This document shows, piece after piece, positions 9,558 to 19,500 of a stretch of DNA of 64,000 bases (within the stretch, counting starts at the first letter, position 1; each line of letters starts with the position of its first letter). This stretch comes from Candidatus Melainabacteria bacterium MEL.A1 (GTDB lineage Bacteria > Cyanobacteriota > Vampirovibrionia > Gastranaerophilales > Gastranaerophilaceae), in assembly GCA_001765415.1 (NCBI GenBank), contig CP017245.1, forward strand, positions 744,001 through 808,000, read 5' to 3'. Position numbers and translations under genes: made by a program. Below the pieces are notes generated by a model. The model was not told the origin of the DNA and made no database searches. It saw nothing but the letters and a program-made list of their open reading frames with translations.

Positions 9558-10182
9558 CGACAAACTCATAATATTCTTTGCTGGCTGGAGTTTTGACGAA
9601 CAACCATTCAAATTTTTGGCTTGTGACAATTATGATGTTTTAATAATGTATGATTACACATCGTTAGATTGTGAAATAGAGGATTTTTCTCAATACAGAG
9701 AAATCAACCTTATTGCGTGGTCAATGGGAGTTTTTACCGCATATTTACTAAAAGATAACTTACCAAAATTCAATAAAAAAATTGCAATAAATGGAACTCC
9801 GCTTCCAGTCGATGACAAATACGGAATTCCGACAAAATCGTTTTTACTAACCCTTCGCCACGCAAAAACAGGTTTGGAAGGGAAGTTTTACCAAAACATT
9901 TTTGATAAACCGGAAGAATTTGAAAAATACACTAAAACTCCTGTTACACGTTCAATTGAAAACAGAGAAAACGAATTAAAATCGCTTTACACCCAAATTA
10001 AAAATACGACAATAAATTATGTACATTTTTATGACAAAGCATATATAAGCAAATTTGACAAAATCATTCCAACAAAAAATCAAATAAACTTTTGGCAAAA
10101 TAATGCCAAAATCGAAATACTTGAAAGCGGACACTTTCCATACTATAATTTTAAAAGTTGGAAAGAAATATTATGCAAATAA
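9526..10182 (+). CDS. bioG: Pimeloyl-ACP methyl ester esterase BioG (DUF452 family)
   Basis: BioG is an alpha/beta hydrolase that removes the methyl ester from pimeloyl-ACP methyl ester, replacing BioH. The N-terminus has the family motif IIFFAGWSFDEQPF, the nucleophile elbow is LIAWSMGVFTA (Ser in WSMG), and the catalytic His is in ESGHFPYYNF at the C-terminus. The ATG at 9526 lies nine bases after AAGGA and inside the end of bioF, so translation is coupled. The 219-residue open frame starts one TTG codon earlier, which is less likely. Confidence 0.9.
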   Translation: MQFHWLNKQNNDKLIIFFAGWSFDEQPFKFLACDNYDVLIMYDYTSLDCEIEDFSQYREINLIAWSMGVFTAYLLKDNLPKFNKKIAINGTPLPVDDKYGIPTKSFLLTLRHAKTGLEGKFYQNIFDKPEEFEKYTKTPVTRSIENRENELKSLYTQIKNTTINYVHFYDKAYISKFDKIIPTKNQINFWQNNAKIEILESGHFPYYNFKSWKEILCK

Positions 10183-10919
10183 ACCCAAAATTAATAAAAA
10201 AGCAATTTGAAAAAAGTTTTAATTCCTATAATCAAAACGCAATAGTACAAAGACTTATGGCTGAAAAATTGGTCAAAAATCTTTCCTTAATAAAAACGGA
10301 TTTCAATTCAATTTTGGAGCTAGGTTGTGGCACCGGAATTTTGACAAAAGAAATTGTAAAAGCTATTAAGTTTAAAACCTATAGCGCAAACGATTTAGTC
10401 GAAAAATCAAAAAAATATGTATCAGAAATTATTCCTAATGTACAATTTTACTGTGGAAACGCCCTGAAAGTCAAAACACCAAAAAGTGATTTAATTATTT
10501 CAAATGCCATGTTTCAATGGTTCAACAAACTTGAAAATATTTGTTTTCACTGCAAAAAACAATTAAATTCAGATGGGATTTTAGCTTTTTCCACTTTTTC
10601 TGACAAAAATTTTAAAGAAATAAAAAATTTAACAGGACTTTCTTTAGACTATAAGACTTTCGACGAAATAAAAAATGTAGTAAGCAAAGAGTTTGAAATT
10701 CTTTATGCAGAAGAATTTGATCACATTTTATCATTTAATACTCCGCTTGAATTATTGGCACACATGAAAAATACAGGTGTAAACTCTCTCACAACCCAGC
10801 ACTGGACATTTAAAGAAGTAAAAGAATTTTGTGATAAATATAAAAAGGAATTTCCGCAAATCACATTAACATATTCCCCAGTAGTCATAATCTGCAAAAT
10901 GCTTTCAACTTCCTTATAA
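10173..10919 (+). CDS. bioC: Malonyl-ACP O-methyltransferase BioC
   Basis: BioC methylates malonyl-ACP with SAM so that the fatty-acid elongation machinery can build the pimeloyl chain. The SAM-binding motif I is ILELGCGTGILTKEI, and the post-I region SNAMFQWFNKLE matches the BioC pattern. The ATG at 10173 overlaps the last ten bases of bioG. The three overlapping genes bioF-bioG-bioC form one operon covering pimeloyl-ACP synthesis and its first use. bioA, bioD and bioB are not in the window. Confidence 0.9.
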   Translation: MQINPKLIKKQFEKSFNSYNQNAIVQRLMAEKLVKNLSLIKTDFNSILELGCGTGILTKEIVKAIKFKTYSANDLVEKSKKYVSEIIPNVQFYCGNALKVKTPKSDLIISNAMFQWFNKLENICFHCKKQLNSDGILAFSTFSDKNFKEIKNLTGLSLDYKTFDEIKNVVSKEFEILYAEEFDHILSFNTPLELLAHMKNTGVNSLTTQHWTFKEVKEFCDKYKKEFPQITLTYSPVVIICKMLSTSL

Positions 10920-11024
10920 GATTTAAAAAGGAATAAATAAACCAAATTACGTATTCATGTTTGTAAAGAAAAAAAATATAATCTTTACATAATTTCATGT
11001 TTATTATTACATGTGGTTAAAAGG

Positions 11025-11681
11025 ATGGAAAATCAATTGTTAAATAACTTTGAAAGCTTTGATAATTCTGAAACATCAGCAAGAAAATCAGCTCTAATTC
11101 AAGAAAGAGTAGGGCTTGTATCTACTCATATGTACAAGCAATTCTTGGATTATCAACATGCAAATGTCAATACAAACGAGATTTTTTTAAGAATGATTGA
11201 CAACTTGCAAATCGTTGTTGACACACTAAAAGAGGCTTTTTCTTCTCGCAACATAACAACTCAAAATATTTATGTTGACACAGACCCGCAAAAGTCGGTT
11301 GTCATCGTCAACATTCTTTGGCACAAAATGAGTTTTACAACAAGATGCAATTACCAACCGCAAGCTCTTTACAGAGAAGACGGTCAACATCTATTTTCAA
11401 GCAGAATTATGGCTATCAAAGGTAATTATTACGAGTTAATGAAAGGTGTTACCGATCACGATGAAGAAATGGGCAAACTCCTTGATAACGAAGTTGCCTC
11501 ACTATTTATTCCACCGGAATCAACGCAAAATTCTATTATGAAAATTAGGCACCTTCCAAATAGAGAATTTTACCTAAACCAAGTTGATGCACCTAGAGAA
11601 TTTGTTCTAAAAGTTGTAGAAACAATCTGTGGTGGCGGTTTCTACCATGAAGAAGGAGCTAGAAAAAGTTTCAATATTTAA
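11025..11681 (+). CDS. Hypothetical protein, about 218 residues
   Basis: A soluble mixed alpha/beta protein with no signal peptide or membrane segment. No family is recognised. The N-terminal third is helical, and a central segment (IYVDTDPQKSVVIVNILWHK) looks like beta strands. The start is uncertain: the ATG at 11025 follows AAAAGG very closely, while a GTG four codons upstream (11013) has no ribosome site. It is a single gene between bioC and a convergent small gene. Confidence 0.7.
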   Translation: MENQLLNNFESFDNSETSARKSALIQERVGLVSTHMYKQFLDYQHANVNTNEIFLRMIDNLQIVVDTLKEAFSSRNITTQNIYVDTDPQKSVVIVNILWHKMSFTTRCNYQPQALYREDGQHLFSSRIMAIKGNYYELMKGVTDHDEEMGKLLDNEVASLFIPPESTQNSIMKIRHLPNREFYLNQVDAPREFVLKVVETICGGGFYHEEGARKSFNI

Positions 11682-11703
11682 TAATTTTATTTAGGGGGGA
11701 AAT

Positions 11704-11961
11704 TTAACCTTCATCAATAGAAATTTTAGACGAAACTTCTGCAACAATACGTTGCACATCCGCTCCACCAATAGCAACTTCCAAAATCAACGGACTGTGA
11801 ATTAACACAGTTTCTGAATAGTCCATTGTATCAACATCTATAACATTAAATTCAATAAAATCTTCGCCAGCATATATCAATTTTCCATATTCACCACCGG
11901 TTGCCCACTTGATAAACATGTACTGATTTTCATATTCTTTCAGCTTTTCCACTAATCTCAT
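11704..11961 (-). CDS. Small hypothetical protein, beta-rich
   Basis: An 85-residue protein with alternating hydrophobic strands (YMFIKWATGG, GKLIYAGEDFIEFNVID, ETVLIHSPLILEVAIGG), a pattern that resembles a small SH3-like or Sm-like barrel, although I cannot assign a family. GGGG and GG stretches precede the ATG. A strong minus-strand hairpin terminator lies about 90 bases upstream of the start, so transcription begins after it or reads through it. Confidence 0.65.
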   Translation of the reverse strand: MRLVEKLKEYENQYMFIKWATGGEYGKLIYAGEDFIEFNVIDVDTMDYSETVLIHSPLILEVAIGGADVQRIVAEVSSKISIDEG

Positions 11962-12041
11962 CCTACATCCCCGTAAAATGTCTTACATATTATATTGTAG
12001 TGATTTATTTTTATAAGTCAATTATTTTAATTAATTATACA

Positions 12042-12071
12042 AAAAAAGAAGCTGTACTCTTGGTACAGCTT
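12042..12071 (-). terminator. Strong minus-strand terminator with no obvious gene before it
   Basis: Read on the minus strand, the stem AAGCTGTAC / GTACAGCTT with a five-base loop is followed by CTTTTTTT. The only DNA upstream of it on that strand is the 150-base spacer before aroQ. It either ends a small RNA made from that spacer or acts as an attenuator for the gene at 11704-11961. Confidence 0.7.
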
Positions 12072-12171
12072 TGAACAATAATCTTGGGAGGAGATTTGGG
12101 GATAGTTGTACATGCATGATAATTCAAGCATGATTTTTTGAGCATACATGTTGTCAAAATTTTAACAATTC

Positions 12172-12200
12172 TTTACAAAACATTGATTTTATAGTACAAT
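12172..12200 (+). promoter_or_regulatory. Sigma-70-type promoter of aroQ
   Basis: TTTACA and TACAAT are separated by exactly 17 bases. The expected start point is about 13 bases before the aroQ ATG, leaving room for the GAGG ribosome site. Confidence 0.6.
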
Positions 12201-12219
12201 AGTAGTTAGAGGTAAGAAC

Positions 12220-12654
12220 ATGAAAATACTTGTAATAAACGGCGTAAATATGAATATGCTTGGTTTTCGAGAAACTGAAAAGTACGGAACCATGACATTA
12301 AAAGATTTAGAAAAAGATTTATACGCATTCTCATTTGAACTCGGAATTGATTTAGAAACATATCAAAGTAATATTGAGGGCAAAATTGTTGAAAAAATCC
12401 ATTCAGCAAAAGATGGAGTTGATGGAATAATAATAAATGCCGGAGCATACACTCATACAAGTATTGCCATAAGAGATGCTATTTCCGCAGTCAATATCCC
12501 GACAATAGAAGTACATATGACAAATATTTATAAGAGAGAAGAATTTAGACATCATTCATACCTTGCACCTGTTTGCATAGGACAAATTTCAGGCTTTGGA
12601 GCAAATAGTTACAAATTAGGACTAAAAGCTGTTATTGATTACCTAAATAAATAG
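12220..12654 (+). CDS. aroQ: 3-dehydroquinate dehydratase, type II
   Basis: AroQ dehydrates 3-dehydroquinate to 3-dehydroshikimate in aromatic amino acid synthesis, as a dodecamer. The N-terminus NGVNMNMLGFRETEKYG matches the family pattern with the catalytic Tyr. QSNIEGKIVEKI, IINAGAYTHTSIAIRDA and EVHMTNIYKREEFRHHS carry the substrate-binding Asn, His and Arg residues. The length of 144 residues is standard. It is a single gene behind its own promoter. Confidence 0.95.
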   Translation: MKILVINGVNMNMLGFRETEKYGTMTLKDLEKDLYAFSFELGIDLETYQSNIEGKIVEKIHSAKDGVDGIIINAGAYTHTSIAIRDAISAVNIPTIEVHMTNIYKREEFRHHSYLAPVCIGQISGFGANSYKLGLKAVIDYLNK

Positions 12655-12758
12655 AGAATTAACCAATTGCCGGTTCAGAAACTCCTAAACGACTACAAAA
12701 CGTACCGCAAAACAAATTACTATTTGCGATAATAGACCTTATAAATTTCAAAAAATAA

Positions 12759-13103
12759 CTATTTTTGAAATTCTTCAACGAAAGTTTTGCCAACCGCTAA
12801 TGCTTTTAACTCAGGTTGTTCAACACCTGCTGCTGCATAGCGTTTTTCAGCTAATTCTGCAACTTCAAGAGCCTTCTGAGCCAAATCAGGATTTGCTGCG
12901 AAAATTTTCAAATCGTTTTCAAGGTTATCAACTTTTACTGCTGAACGATCTGCCGGATTTTCAGGAATTTCATTAATTTCTTTAGGTTGGACATCAACCG
13001 GCTTTTGAGTTTGAGCATCAACAGCTTCTGGTTTAACCTGTTCAATTTTAGATGTTGGTTGTGGAATGCTTGGACCTTGCGCGTTTTTAGGAATTTCGTT
13101 CAT
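12759..13103 (-). CDS. Hypothetical proline-rich/helical protein
   Basis: About 114 residues. The N-terminal half is rich in Pro, Gln and acidic residues (repeated PKE/PEN motifs) and probably disordered. The C-terminal half is helical (LENDLKIFAANPDLAQKALE). No signal peptide or known domain is seen. The ATG at 13103 is seven bases from AGAGGA; a GTG two codons upstream is the alternative. Confidence 0.65.
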   Translation of the reverse strand: MNEIPKNAQGPSIPQPTSKIEQVKPEAVDAQTQKPVDVQPKEINEIPENPADRSAVKVDNLENDLKIFAANPDLAQKALEVAELAEKRYAAAGVEQPELKALAVGKTFVEEFQK

Positions 13104-13354
13104 AGTCACATCCTCTTTTCTTTGTTCGGGGTTACAGCACTGTGCCGCAACTTATTTTATAACTCTATATTCTCGTTTGTTGTTTTAAAACACAAAAATA
13201 AAAATTTTTGCTAGTATGTAAAAAAAAAATTACAAAAATTAATATATAATCTTTTATTACAAACTGTTTATGCTATATTTAAAGTACAATGTAGTCGATT
13301 TTTAGTATATAAAGGTTATATAAACTATACAACATTATTGAAAGTATTGCAACC
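13104..13354. other. AT-rich divergent intergenic region
   Basis: It separates the divergent genes at 12759 and 13355 and must hold both promoters. No further gene or RNA structure is evident. Confidence 0.4.
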
Positions 13355-14473
13355 ATGAATTTTACAAATTTGTTTAGCAACATAAATCCTAAAGAAGTTT
13401 TGTCAAACCTACCAGACGCAGTGTTTGTAATAGATTTAGACGGTAGAATTGTTTGGACAAATGACAAAGCAGCAATAATTTTCGAGACAAAAAATTCTGA
13501 ACTAAAAAACAGAAATTTTGATGAGTTCGTTGCAAATGGTACTGAATTAGCACAAAAATCGTATTCTAAAAAAAATTCTGTCGTAACCGGAGCTTTTACT
13601 CCCGACGGAAAAGAGTTTTTTGTAGAAATGAATGCTAAAAAATATGTTGAACAATTTTTTATTACGGTTCGTGATGTTACTGCAATGACAAATGTTTTGA
13701 CCATTGCCGAAAGAACAGGGCGACTTAACAAAGAAAAAAATGTTATGTTTGTCAAACTATCCAATGAGTTTAAATCTCCTATCCAATCAATTATAGGTTT
13801 TTCTCAAGCCTTGATAGATGGAATGGGAGGTAAAATCAATGACAAACAAGAAAAATATGTAAAAATTATTCATAAAAATTCGTCTGAATTGTTATATTTT
13901 ATAGACAAATTTTTAGAATTTGCGCAAGCTGAATCTTCTTTGTTCAACTGCGAAAACCAAACTTTTGATCTTATTAACACAATTCAAACTATTGTTAAAA
14001 ATAATGAAAACATATTAAATGCAAAGAATTTGGCAGTAGAGTATGATACAGAAGATTTTAACAAAATGGCTATTCATAACGACGAAAATGCCGTAAAAAT
14101 AATTTTGCAAAACATTATAGAAACATCTATAAAATTGACAGATGTCGGCACTATTTTTATCAAAGTAACCCATCCAGATATGGATGTCGTAAAAAAATCC
14201 GGAGCTAAAATTGGGAAAGCCTCAAGTAGCCTTTCATACGTACAAATATCAATTTCTGACACTGGAATGGGACTTGCTGAAGCAGAACTTGACGGAATTT
14301 TTGAGCCTTACACACAATTAGATAAAACTCACAAAAAGACTATAGTTCGCTCAATAACTTTAGGCACTGCATACACTATGCTTAAACGAATGGGCGGCGC
14401 AGTCTGGATTAATTCAGAAGTAATGAAAGGTTCTACTTTTAATATAATTTTGCCAATTGAAAAAGCTAATTAG
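13355..14473 (+). CDS. PAS-domain protein with degenerate histidine-kinase core (pseudokinase)
   Basis: A 372-residue cytosolic protein built like a hybrid-free sensor kinase. A PAS domain (about residues 15-115, LPDAVFVIDLDGRIVWTN) is followed by a HisKA-like helical pair and a HATPase_c-like domain. The H-box position reads LSNEFKSPIQSIIGFSQAL, with Asn (codon AAT) in place of the phospho-accepting His. The N-box reads NIIETSIKLT, with Thr at the magnesium-binding Asn position. The G2 box GLGL is replaced by TLGTAYTM. Only the G1 box DTGMG is kept. It probably cannot autophosphorylate and may act as a scaffold or allosteric partner. No response regulator is adjacent; the next gene is an ABC ATPase 39 bases downstream. 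Confidence 0.85.
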   Translation: MNFTNLFSNINPKEVLSNLPDAVFVIDLDGRIVWTNDKAAIIFETKNSELKNRNFDEFVANGTELAQKSYSKKNSVVTGAFTPDGKEFFVEMNAKKYVEQFFITVRDVTAMTNVLTIAERTGRLNKEKNVMFVKLSNEFKSPIQSIIGFSQALIDGMGGKINDKQEKYVKIIHKNSSELLYFIDKFLEFAQAESSLFNCENQTFDLINTIQTIVKNNENILNAKNLAVEYDTEDFNKMAIHNDENAVKIILQNIIETSIKLTDVGTIFIKVTHPDMDVVKKSGAKIGKASSSLSYVQISISDTGMGLAEAELDGIFEPYTQLDKTHKKTIVRSITLGTAYTMLKRMGGAVWINSEVMKGSTFNIILPIEKAN

Positions 14474-14512
14474 AACTTAAAAGCAAGTGGGAGCGTAATA
14501 AAGGGAATAAAG

Positions 14513-15508
14513 ATGAGCAATGTTATTTTAAGAAACGTAACTAAAATTTATGATAAGAAAAAAGTTATAGATAATATCGACCTAAATATCAATGACAAAG
14601 AATTTGTTGTTCTTGTAGGAGCTTCCGGCTGCGGGAAATCAACTCTTTTAAGAATGATTGCCGGACTTGAAGATATTACATCCGGAGAAATTTACATCGG
14701 GGACAAAAAGGTTAATGATGTTCACCCAAAAGATAGAGATATTGCATTTGTTTTCCAAAGTTATGCACTATATCCACACATGACAGTAAGAGAAAATATA
14801 GCTTTTGGATTAAAAATGCGAAAAATAGACAAAGCTACAATTGAGAAAAAAGTTCAAGAGGCTGCAGAAATCTTGGATTTGGGCGAGTATTTAGACAGAA
14901 AGCCAAAACAATTGTCAGGCGGGCAAAGACAACGTGTAGCTCTTGGGCGTGCTATTGTTAGAAACCCAAAAGTTTTTTTAATGGATGAACCGCTATCAAA
15001 CCTTGATGCAAAATTAAGAGTTCAAATGCGTTCAGAAATCAAAAAATTACACGAAAAACTTCAAACGACATTTATTTACGTAACTCACGATCAAACAGAA
15101 GCTTTGACAATGGGTGATAGAGTCGTTGTTTTGGATAAAGGGAAAATACAACAAGCAGCAAACCCTGAAGAAATTTATAACAATCCGTCAAACACATTTG
15201 TTGCAGGTTTTGTAGGTTCTCCTCAAATGAATTTTATTAATAGTGAACATTTTCCAAATATCAGTAAAGAAAATGTTATTTTAGGGATAAGGCCTGAAAA
15301 AATGGTTACGGGCGGTGATTTAAAATTAACTGTAGATGTCGAAATAACAGAACTTTTAGGCAGTGAAAAAATCGCATATTTTAATATTGGTGACAAGAAA
15401 TGTTCTGCAAAACTTTCTGCTGACTATGACATCGGCAAAACTCTTAAATTGAGTATTAACCCTACAGACATCTATTATTTTGACAAAGAAACAGGAGCTA
15501 GAGTTTAA
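14513..15508 (+). CDS. ABC transporter ATPase, MalK/UgpC/MsmK type
   Basis: A 331-residue ATPase of sugar or sugar-phosphate importers. Walker A is GASGCGKST, the Q-loop is in FVFQSYALYPHMTV, the signature is LSGGQRQRVALGRAIVR, Walker B is VFLMDEPLSNLD, and the H-loop is YVTHDQTEA. A C-terminal OB/TOBE region (GIRPEKMV) is shorter than in E. coli MalK. The GPSGCGKST-like P-loop has Ala in place of Pro. No permease or binding-protein genes are adjacent, so it may energise several importers, as MsmK does in streptococci; this is inference. Confidence 0.9.
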   Translation: MSNVILRNVTKIYDKKKVIDNIDLNINDKEFVVLVGASGCGKSTLLRMIAGLEDITSGEIYIGDKKVNDVHPKDRDIAFVFQSYALYPHMTVRENIAFGLKMRKIDKATIEKKVQEAAEILDLGEYLDRKPKQLSGGQRQRVALGRAIVRNPKVFLMDEPLSNLDAKLRVQMRSEIKKLHEKLQTTFIYVTHDQTEALTMGDRVVVLDKGKIQQAANPEEIYNNPSNTFVAGFVGSPQMNFINSEHFPNISKENVILGIRPEKMVTGGDLKLTVDVEITELLGSEKIAYFNIGDKKCSAKLSADYDIGKTLKLSINPTDIYYFDKETGARV

Positions 15509-15509
15509 A

Positions 15510-15665
15510 TCAATTTTCTCTATCTTCTTCGACCCAAACAATAGTTATATTTATGGGTTTGGCAAACGGGTTTGTGTTGCGCAAACCTGAAAATGAGCTT
15601 TGTGCAACTGAGTCGTAAAATTTTATTTTATCATATAATTTTTTTGTGTAATTTAACAAATCCAT
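15510..15665 (-). CDS. Possible 51-residue protein
   Basis: On the minus strand an ATG at 15665 with AGGAA upstream opens a frame of 51 codons ending in TGA. The predicted product starts MDLLNYTKKLYDK, has a polar middle (SSFSGLRNTNPFAKP) and a hydrophobic strand (INITIVWVEED). It fills most of the spacer between the ABC ATPase and the rubrerythrin gene and converges tail-to-tail with the ATPase. No family is recognised. Confidence 0.45.
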   Translation of the reverse strand: MDLLNYTKKLYDKIKFYDSVAQSSFSGLRNTNPFAKPINITIVWVEEDREN

Positions 15666-15779
15666 AATTCTATTTCCTACTTCTTCACATTTATTATGAA
15701 TTTATTTTTCAGTTATATAATCCGAATAAAGTAGTATATTTAGCCTCTCGTAATAACCCAATCGGCTAATTTAAACATC

Positions 15780-15816
15780 ATTCCGTTTTGCAAAAATAAA
15801 AACGGAGGGAATTTTT
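15780..15816 (+). promoter_or_regulatory. Hairpin overlapping the rubrerythrin ribosome site
   Basis: TCCGTTTT pairs with AAAACGGA across an eight-base loop, and the 3' arm runs into the GGAGGG Shine-Dalgarno sequence. It could modulate translation. Regulation is inferred only from the overlap; no PerR-like or Fur-like box is evident. Confidence 0.3.
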
Positions 15817-16395
15817 ATGACAGAAAAGATATTAAAAGGCTCAAAAACTGAACAAAATTTAATAAACGCATTTGCAGGGGAATCGCAAGCCAGAAATCGA
15901 TATAGTTTCTTTGCCAAACAAGCTAAAAAAGATGGATACGAACAAATTGCAGAAATTTTTCTTATTACCGCAGAGAACGAAAAAGAACATGCAAAACTGT
16001 TTTATGAACATATTGGCAACACAATCGGTCAGGTTAATTCAAGTTATCCATTTGAATTAGGGACTACAGAAGAAAACCTTGAAAGTGCTATTAATGGAGA
16101 AAAAGAAGAATGGTCTATTCTTTATCCGGAGGGAGAAAAAGTGGCACGAGAAGAGGGTTTTGATGAAATTGCCGAAACATTTCACCATGTAGTGGAAGCT
16201 GAAAAACACCATGAAAAAAGATATTCAAAATTATTAGAAAATGTAAAAAATAACACAGTTTTTTCAAAACCAGAAGAAACCAACTGGATGTGTAGAGAAT
16301 GTGGTTATATTCATCACGGTAAATCTGCGCCCAAAAAATGTCCTAATTGTCATCACCCGCAAGCCTATTTTCAAGTATTGTGTGAAGAATATTAA
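15817..16395 (+). CDS. Rubrerythrin
   Basis: A non-haem di-iron peroxidase that removes hydrogen peroxide in anaerobes. The N-terminal four-helix ferritin-like domain has AFAGESQARNRY, ENEKEHAKLF and the second ExxH set in TFHHVVEAEKHHEKRY. The C-terminal rubredoxin-like domain has the two Cys pairs CRECG and CPNCHH that hold one iron. The length of 192 residues is typical. It sits alone behind a GGAGGG ribosome site that overlaps a short hairpin. Confidence 0.95.
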   Translation: MTEKILKGSKTEQNLINAFAGESQARNRYSFFAKQAKKDGYEQIAEIFLITAENEKEHAKLFYEHIGNTIGQVNSSYPFELGTTEENLESAINGEKEEWSILYPEGEKVAREEGFDEIAETFHHVVEAEKHHEKRYSKLLENVKNNTVFSKPEETNWMCRECGYIHHGKSAPKKCPNCHHPQAYFQVLCEEY

Positions 16396-16505
16396 TAAAA
16401 AACTCTCGATTTTATCATTCTACAAATCAAAAAACGTAGTAACACCACACATTTTTCTCTTGTAATAACATTTACATTTGTTCTTTTTAATCGTATAATC
16501 AGGTT

Positions 16506-19500
16506 ATGAGCAGGAATTTAAAGGTATTAATAACATTATTTTCTATGACAGCTCTATATGGAGTTTACTACTGGGGAATTCCTGCAATTATTGACCTGCC
16601 AAACAATATTGATTTAATTGAACAGGCAGTTTTAAAAAAGAGTGGTTATAAAATATCGATACAAAACCCGTCTTTAAAAATGGGGTTAATTCCGGCAATT
16701 AAGATTAAAGCAGATGATTTTGCGATACTTAACGATGACAATTCAAAAGCTTTTGATGTCGAAAAACCTTATATTAGCATCAGACTTTTACCACTGATTT
16801 TTAAAGAAATTGATATCCACGATTTTTCAGCAGAAAATATTCAAACAAACCTAGTTTTTGACAAAGATAATAAATTAAAATTAGGTCAATATGTTATTGA
16901 GCTACCAAAAGAAAAAGCAACGCTAAAACTATCTCATGCCAGAATACACCTTAATTCATACGAAATAAATCTTAATGATAAAGTTCAAACAAAAAAAATA
17001 AGTATGAATGGACAATATTTAACTATAGACAATTTTGAAAACAATAAACATATTAATTTTTCAACTATTGCAGAAATTCAAACCGGCAAGAAAAAAGCTT
17101 TTATTAAGTCTGATATTGATTTAAAACTTCCTATCAACAAAATTTCTAATGATCAGTGCGATATTTCAGGACATATTGCGAATTTAGATCTGTCAGATTT
17201 TTCAATTTACGCAAAAGCATTATCAAAAAACAAAATAAAAGCTCTATCAGGTATAATTAATTTTACTGCTCAAACAACCGAAACTCTCGATAATCACAAG
17301 AAAATTCAAACAAATTTATATATCAAAGATTTAGGAATATTCGGAAAAGATAACGCAAAGTCAATTCATCATGTCGGAAAAATTGCATTAAAATCAAATA
17401 TAACAACAATTAAAAACGGGTTACAAATCAATGATGCAAGTATTTCTGCACCAAACATAAGTGCTTTCACTACAGGGGAAATTACAAAATTAAACAACAA
17501 AATTCCAAACCTAAATTTAAAAGTTACAATAAATAATTCCAAAGCAGAGGATATAATTTCACTTCTACCGGGAGAACCTGATTTATGTCCGGATATGAAT
17601 TTATATTTACTAAAACAAACAGTGTTTAAAGGAGATGTAATCGGCAATTTGGAAATTAAAGGGAAAGCCACTACCCCTGATGTTAGAGGGAATGTGATGG
17701 TATCTAATGCTTACATGGTTCAACCAATTCCGAATACTGAAAAAGCTACAATCAAACTTGCATTTCTTGGAGACAAATTAAATCTTGATGTAAAAGTTCC
17801 AACCAGCCCAACTCAAACCGTTTGGGTAAAAGGGCCAATTAACTTATACACCAAATATTCAGAATTAATGATTACAAGTACAGATAGCGTAGACCTTAAA
17901 ACTGCACAAATTGTACTTAATCCGCTACACAAAATCCTCCATTTTGAACTAGGCCCTGTTCCAATTATGGATATCAAAGGGAAAGGCGGGATTAACCTAA
18001 AAATCATCGGAACTAAAGAAAATCCGCACGGTTGGGGCCAATTTTATTTTAGAGATGCAATAGTGTCATTCCTTGATATTCACAATATGACAATTAACAA
18101 CGCATCCGGAACACTTGATTTTGACAACCAAAATACTCTATTCCAAAGTAAAACTGCAAACCTTAACGGTAAACCTATTTCTGTTAAAGGAACTTGCTCT
18201 TTGTTGGGGGTACTTAATTTTAATGTAGTAGCTAACGGACAAGATATCGGAAAACTTTTAAACACTATCAAAACTTCTCCAATGCTTACTGATATCCAAA
18301 AACTAACTACTCCTATTGATTATGTTAGAGGAAATGCTAACGCATCTATCAATTTGACAGGCAAAGTCAAAGATCCGCACGACATCATTTTCAACAAAAA
18401 CTTATTTGCGAAAGGCTCTATTGAACTTTTGTCAGACACAATTAAACTTAAAAACGCTCCAATTGCAATTTCTCAAACATCAGGTACAATCCAATTCAAC
18501 AATATGGATGCGAATTTTGACCTAAAAACGAAACTTAATAAATCGCAAATCAAGGTAAACGGCAAAATAAAAGACAATAATTGCGATGCCCAAGTTGTCA
18601 GCCATAGTTTTAATCTCGGAGATGCAGTAAAAACTTTACCAAACAATATTAAACTACCTTATAAACACGATTTAGCAACGATTAACACTAGTTTTGTCGG
18701 CAAATATAAAGGTGACGTTGAAAACATAGATTATGACAACATTTATTTAAAAGGAAATATTTATTCCAACAAAGGTGCTAAAAGCGCAATTATCATTAAT
18801 GACAATAGTTCTTTTGAACTTAAAAACTCTAATTTCAAATTACATAAATTACAAGGAACTTTCAAAAAAAGTCCATATTTTATTTCTTTGAACATTAATA
18901 AAATGTTTGAAAAAAACAGACTTGTAAATGGTAATTGCAAAATCAAATCACTTGATTTGAACCTAATTAATGACAACGCACTACAGTATATTCTTCCGCC
19001 CAAAACGGCAAACACTCTCAAAGATATTGAATTTTTAAACGGGAATGTTGATATATCTGCCAAAATTGTAAATAACAACCTTAATGCCTTTTCAATCCTT
19101 GATAATGTAAGCTTGTTGTATAAACCTAAACAAGCAAAATTAATTCTAAAAAGCGGAAGTATTCTGTTAAGAAATAATACACTCCATCTTAACAAAATCA
19201 ATTCTCAATTAGGACAAATGCCAATATTTGTTAATGGTAAAATTGCAAATGCTCAAATAAATCCAAACCTAAATTTATACATAAACGCAAAACCTACACA
19301 AGAATTTTTTGATCAATTCTTCAATTACAATGCGCTTTATCCAATCAAACTGAAAGGCGATGCAATTTTAACAACAAAGGTAAACGGAGATTTAAACAAC
19401 CTTAACACAAATTCTACTCTCAATATACTTGAAAATTCCAGCCTATATTATATGGGAGCGTCAATAGGAGATACAGAAAATCCTGTTAAAATAACAATCA

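Noticed and set aside
12072-12190. A 40-codon minus-strand frame ahead of the terminator at 12042
   Set aside because: It has no ribosome site and runs into the terminator hairpin itself; a small RNA or leader is the more likely explanation.
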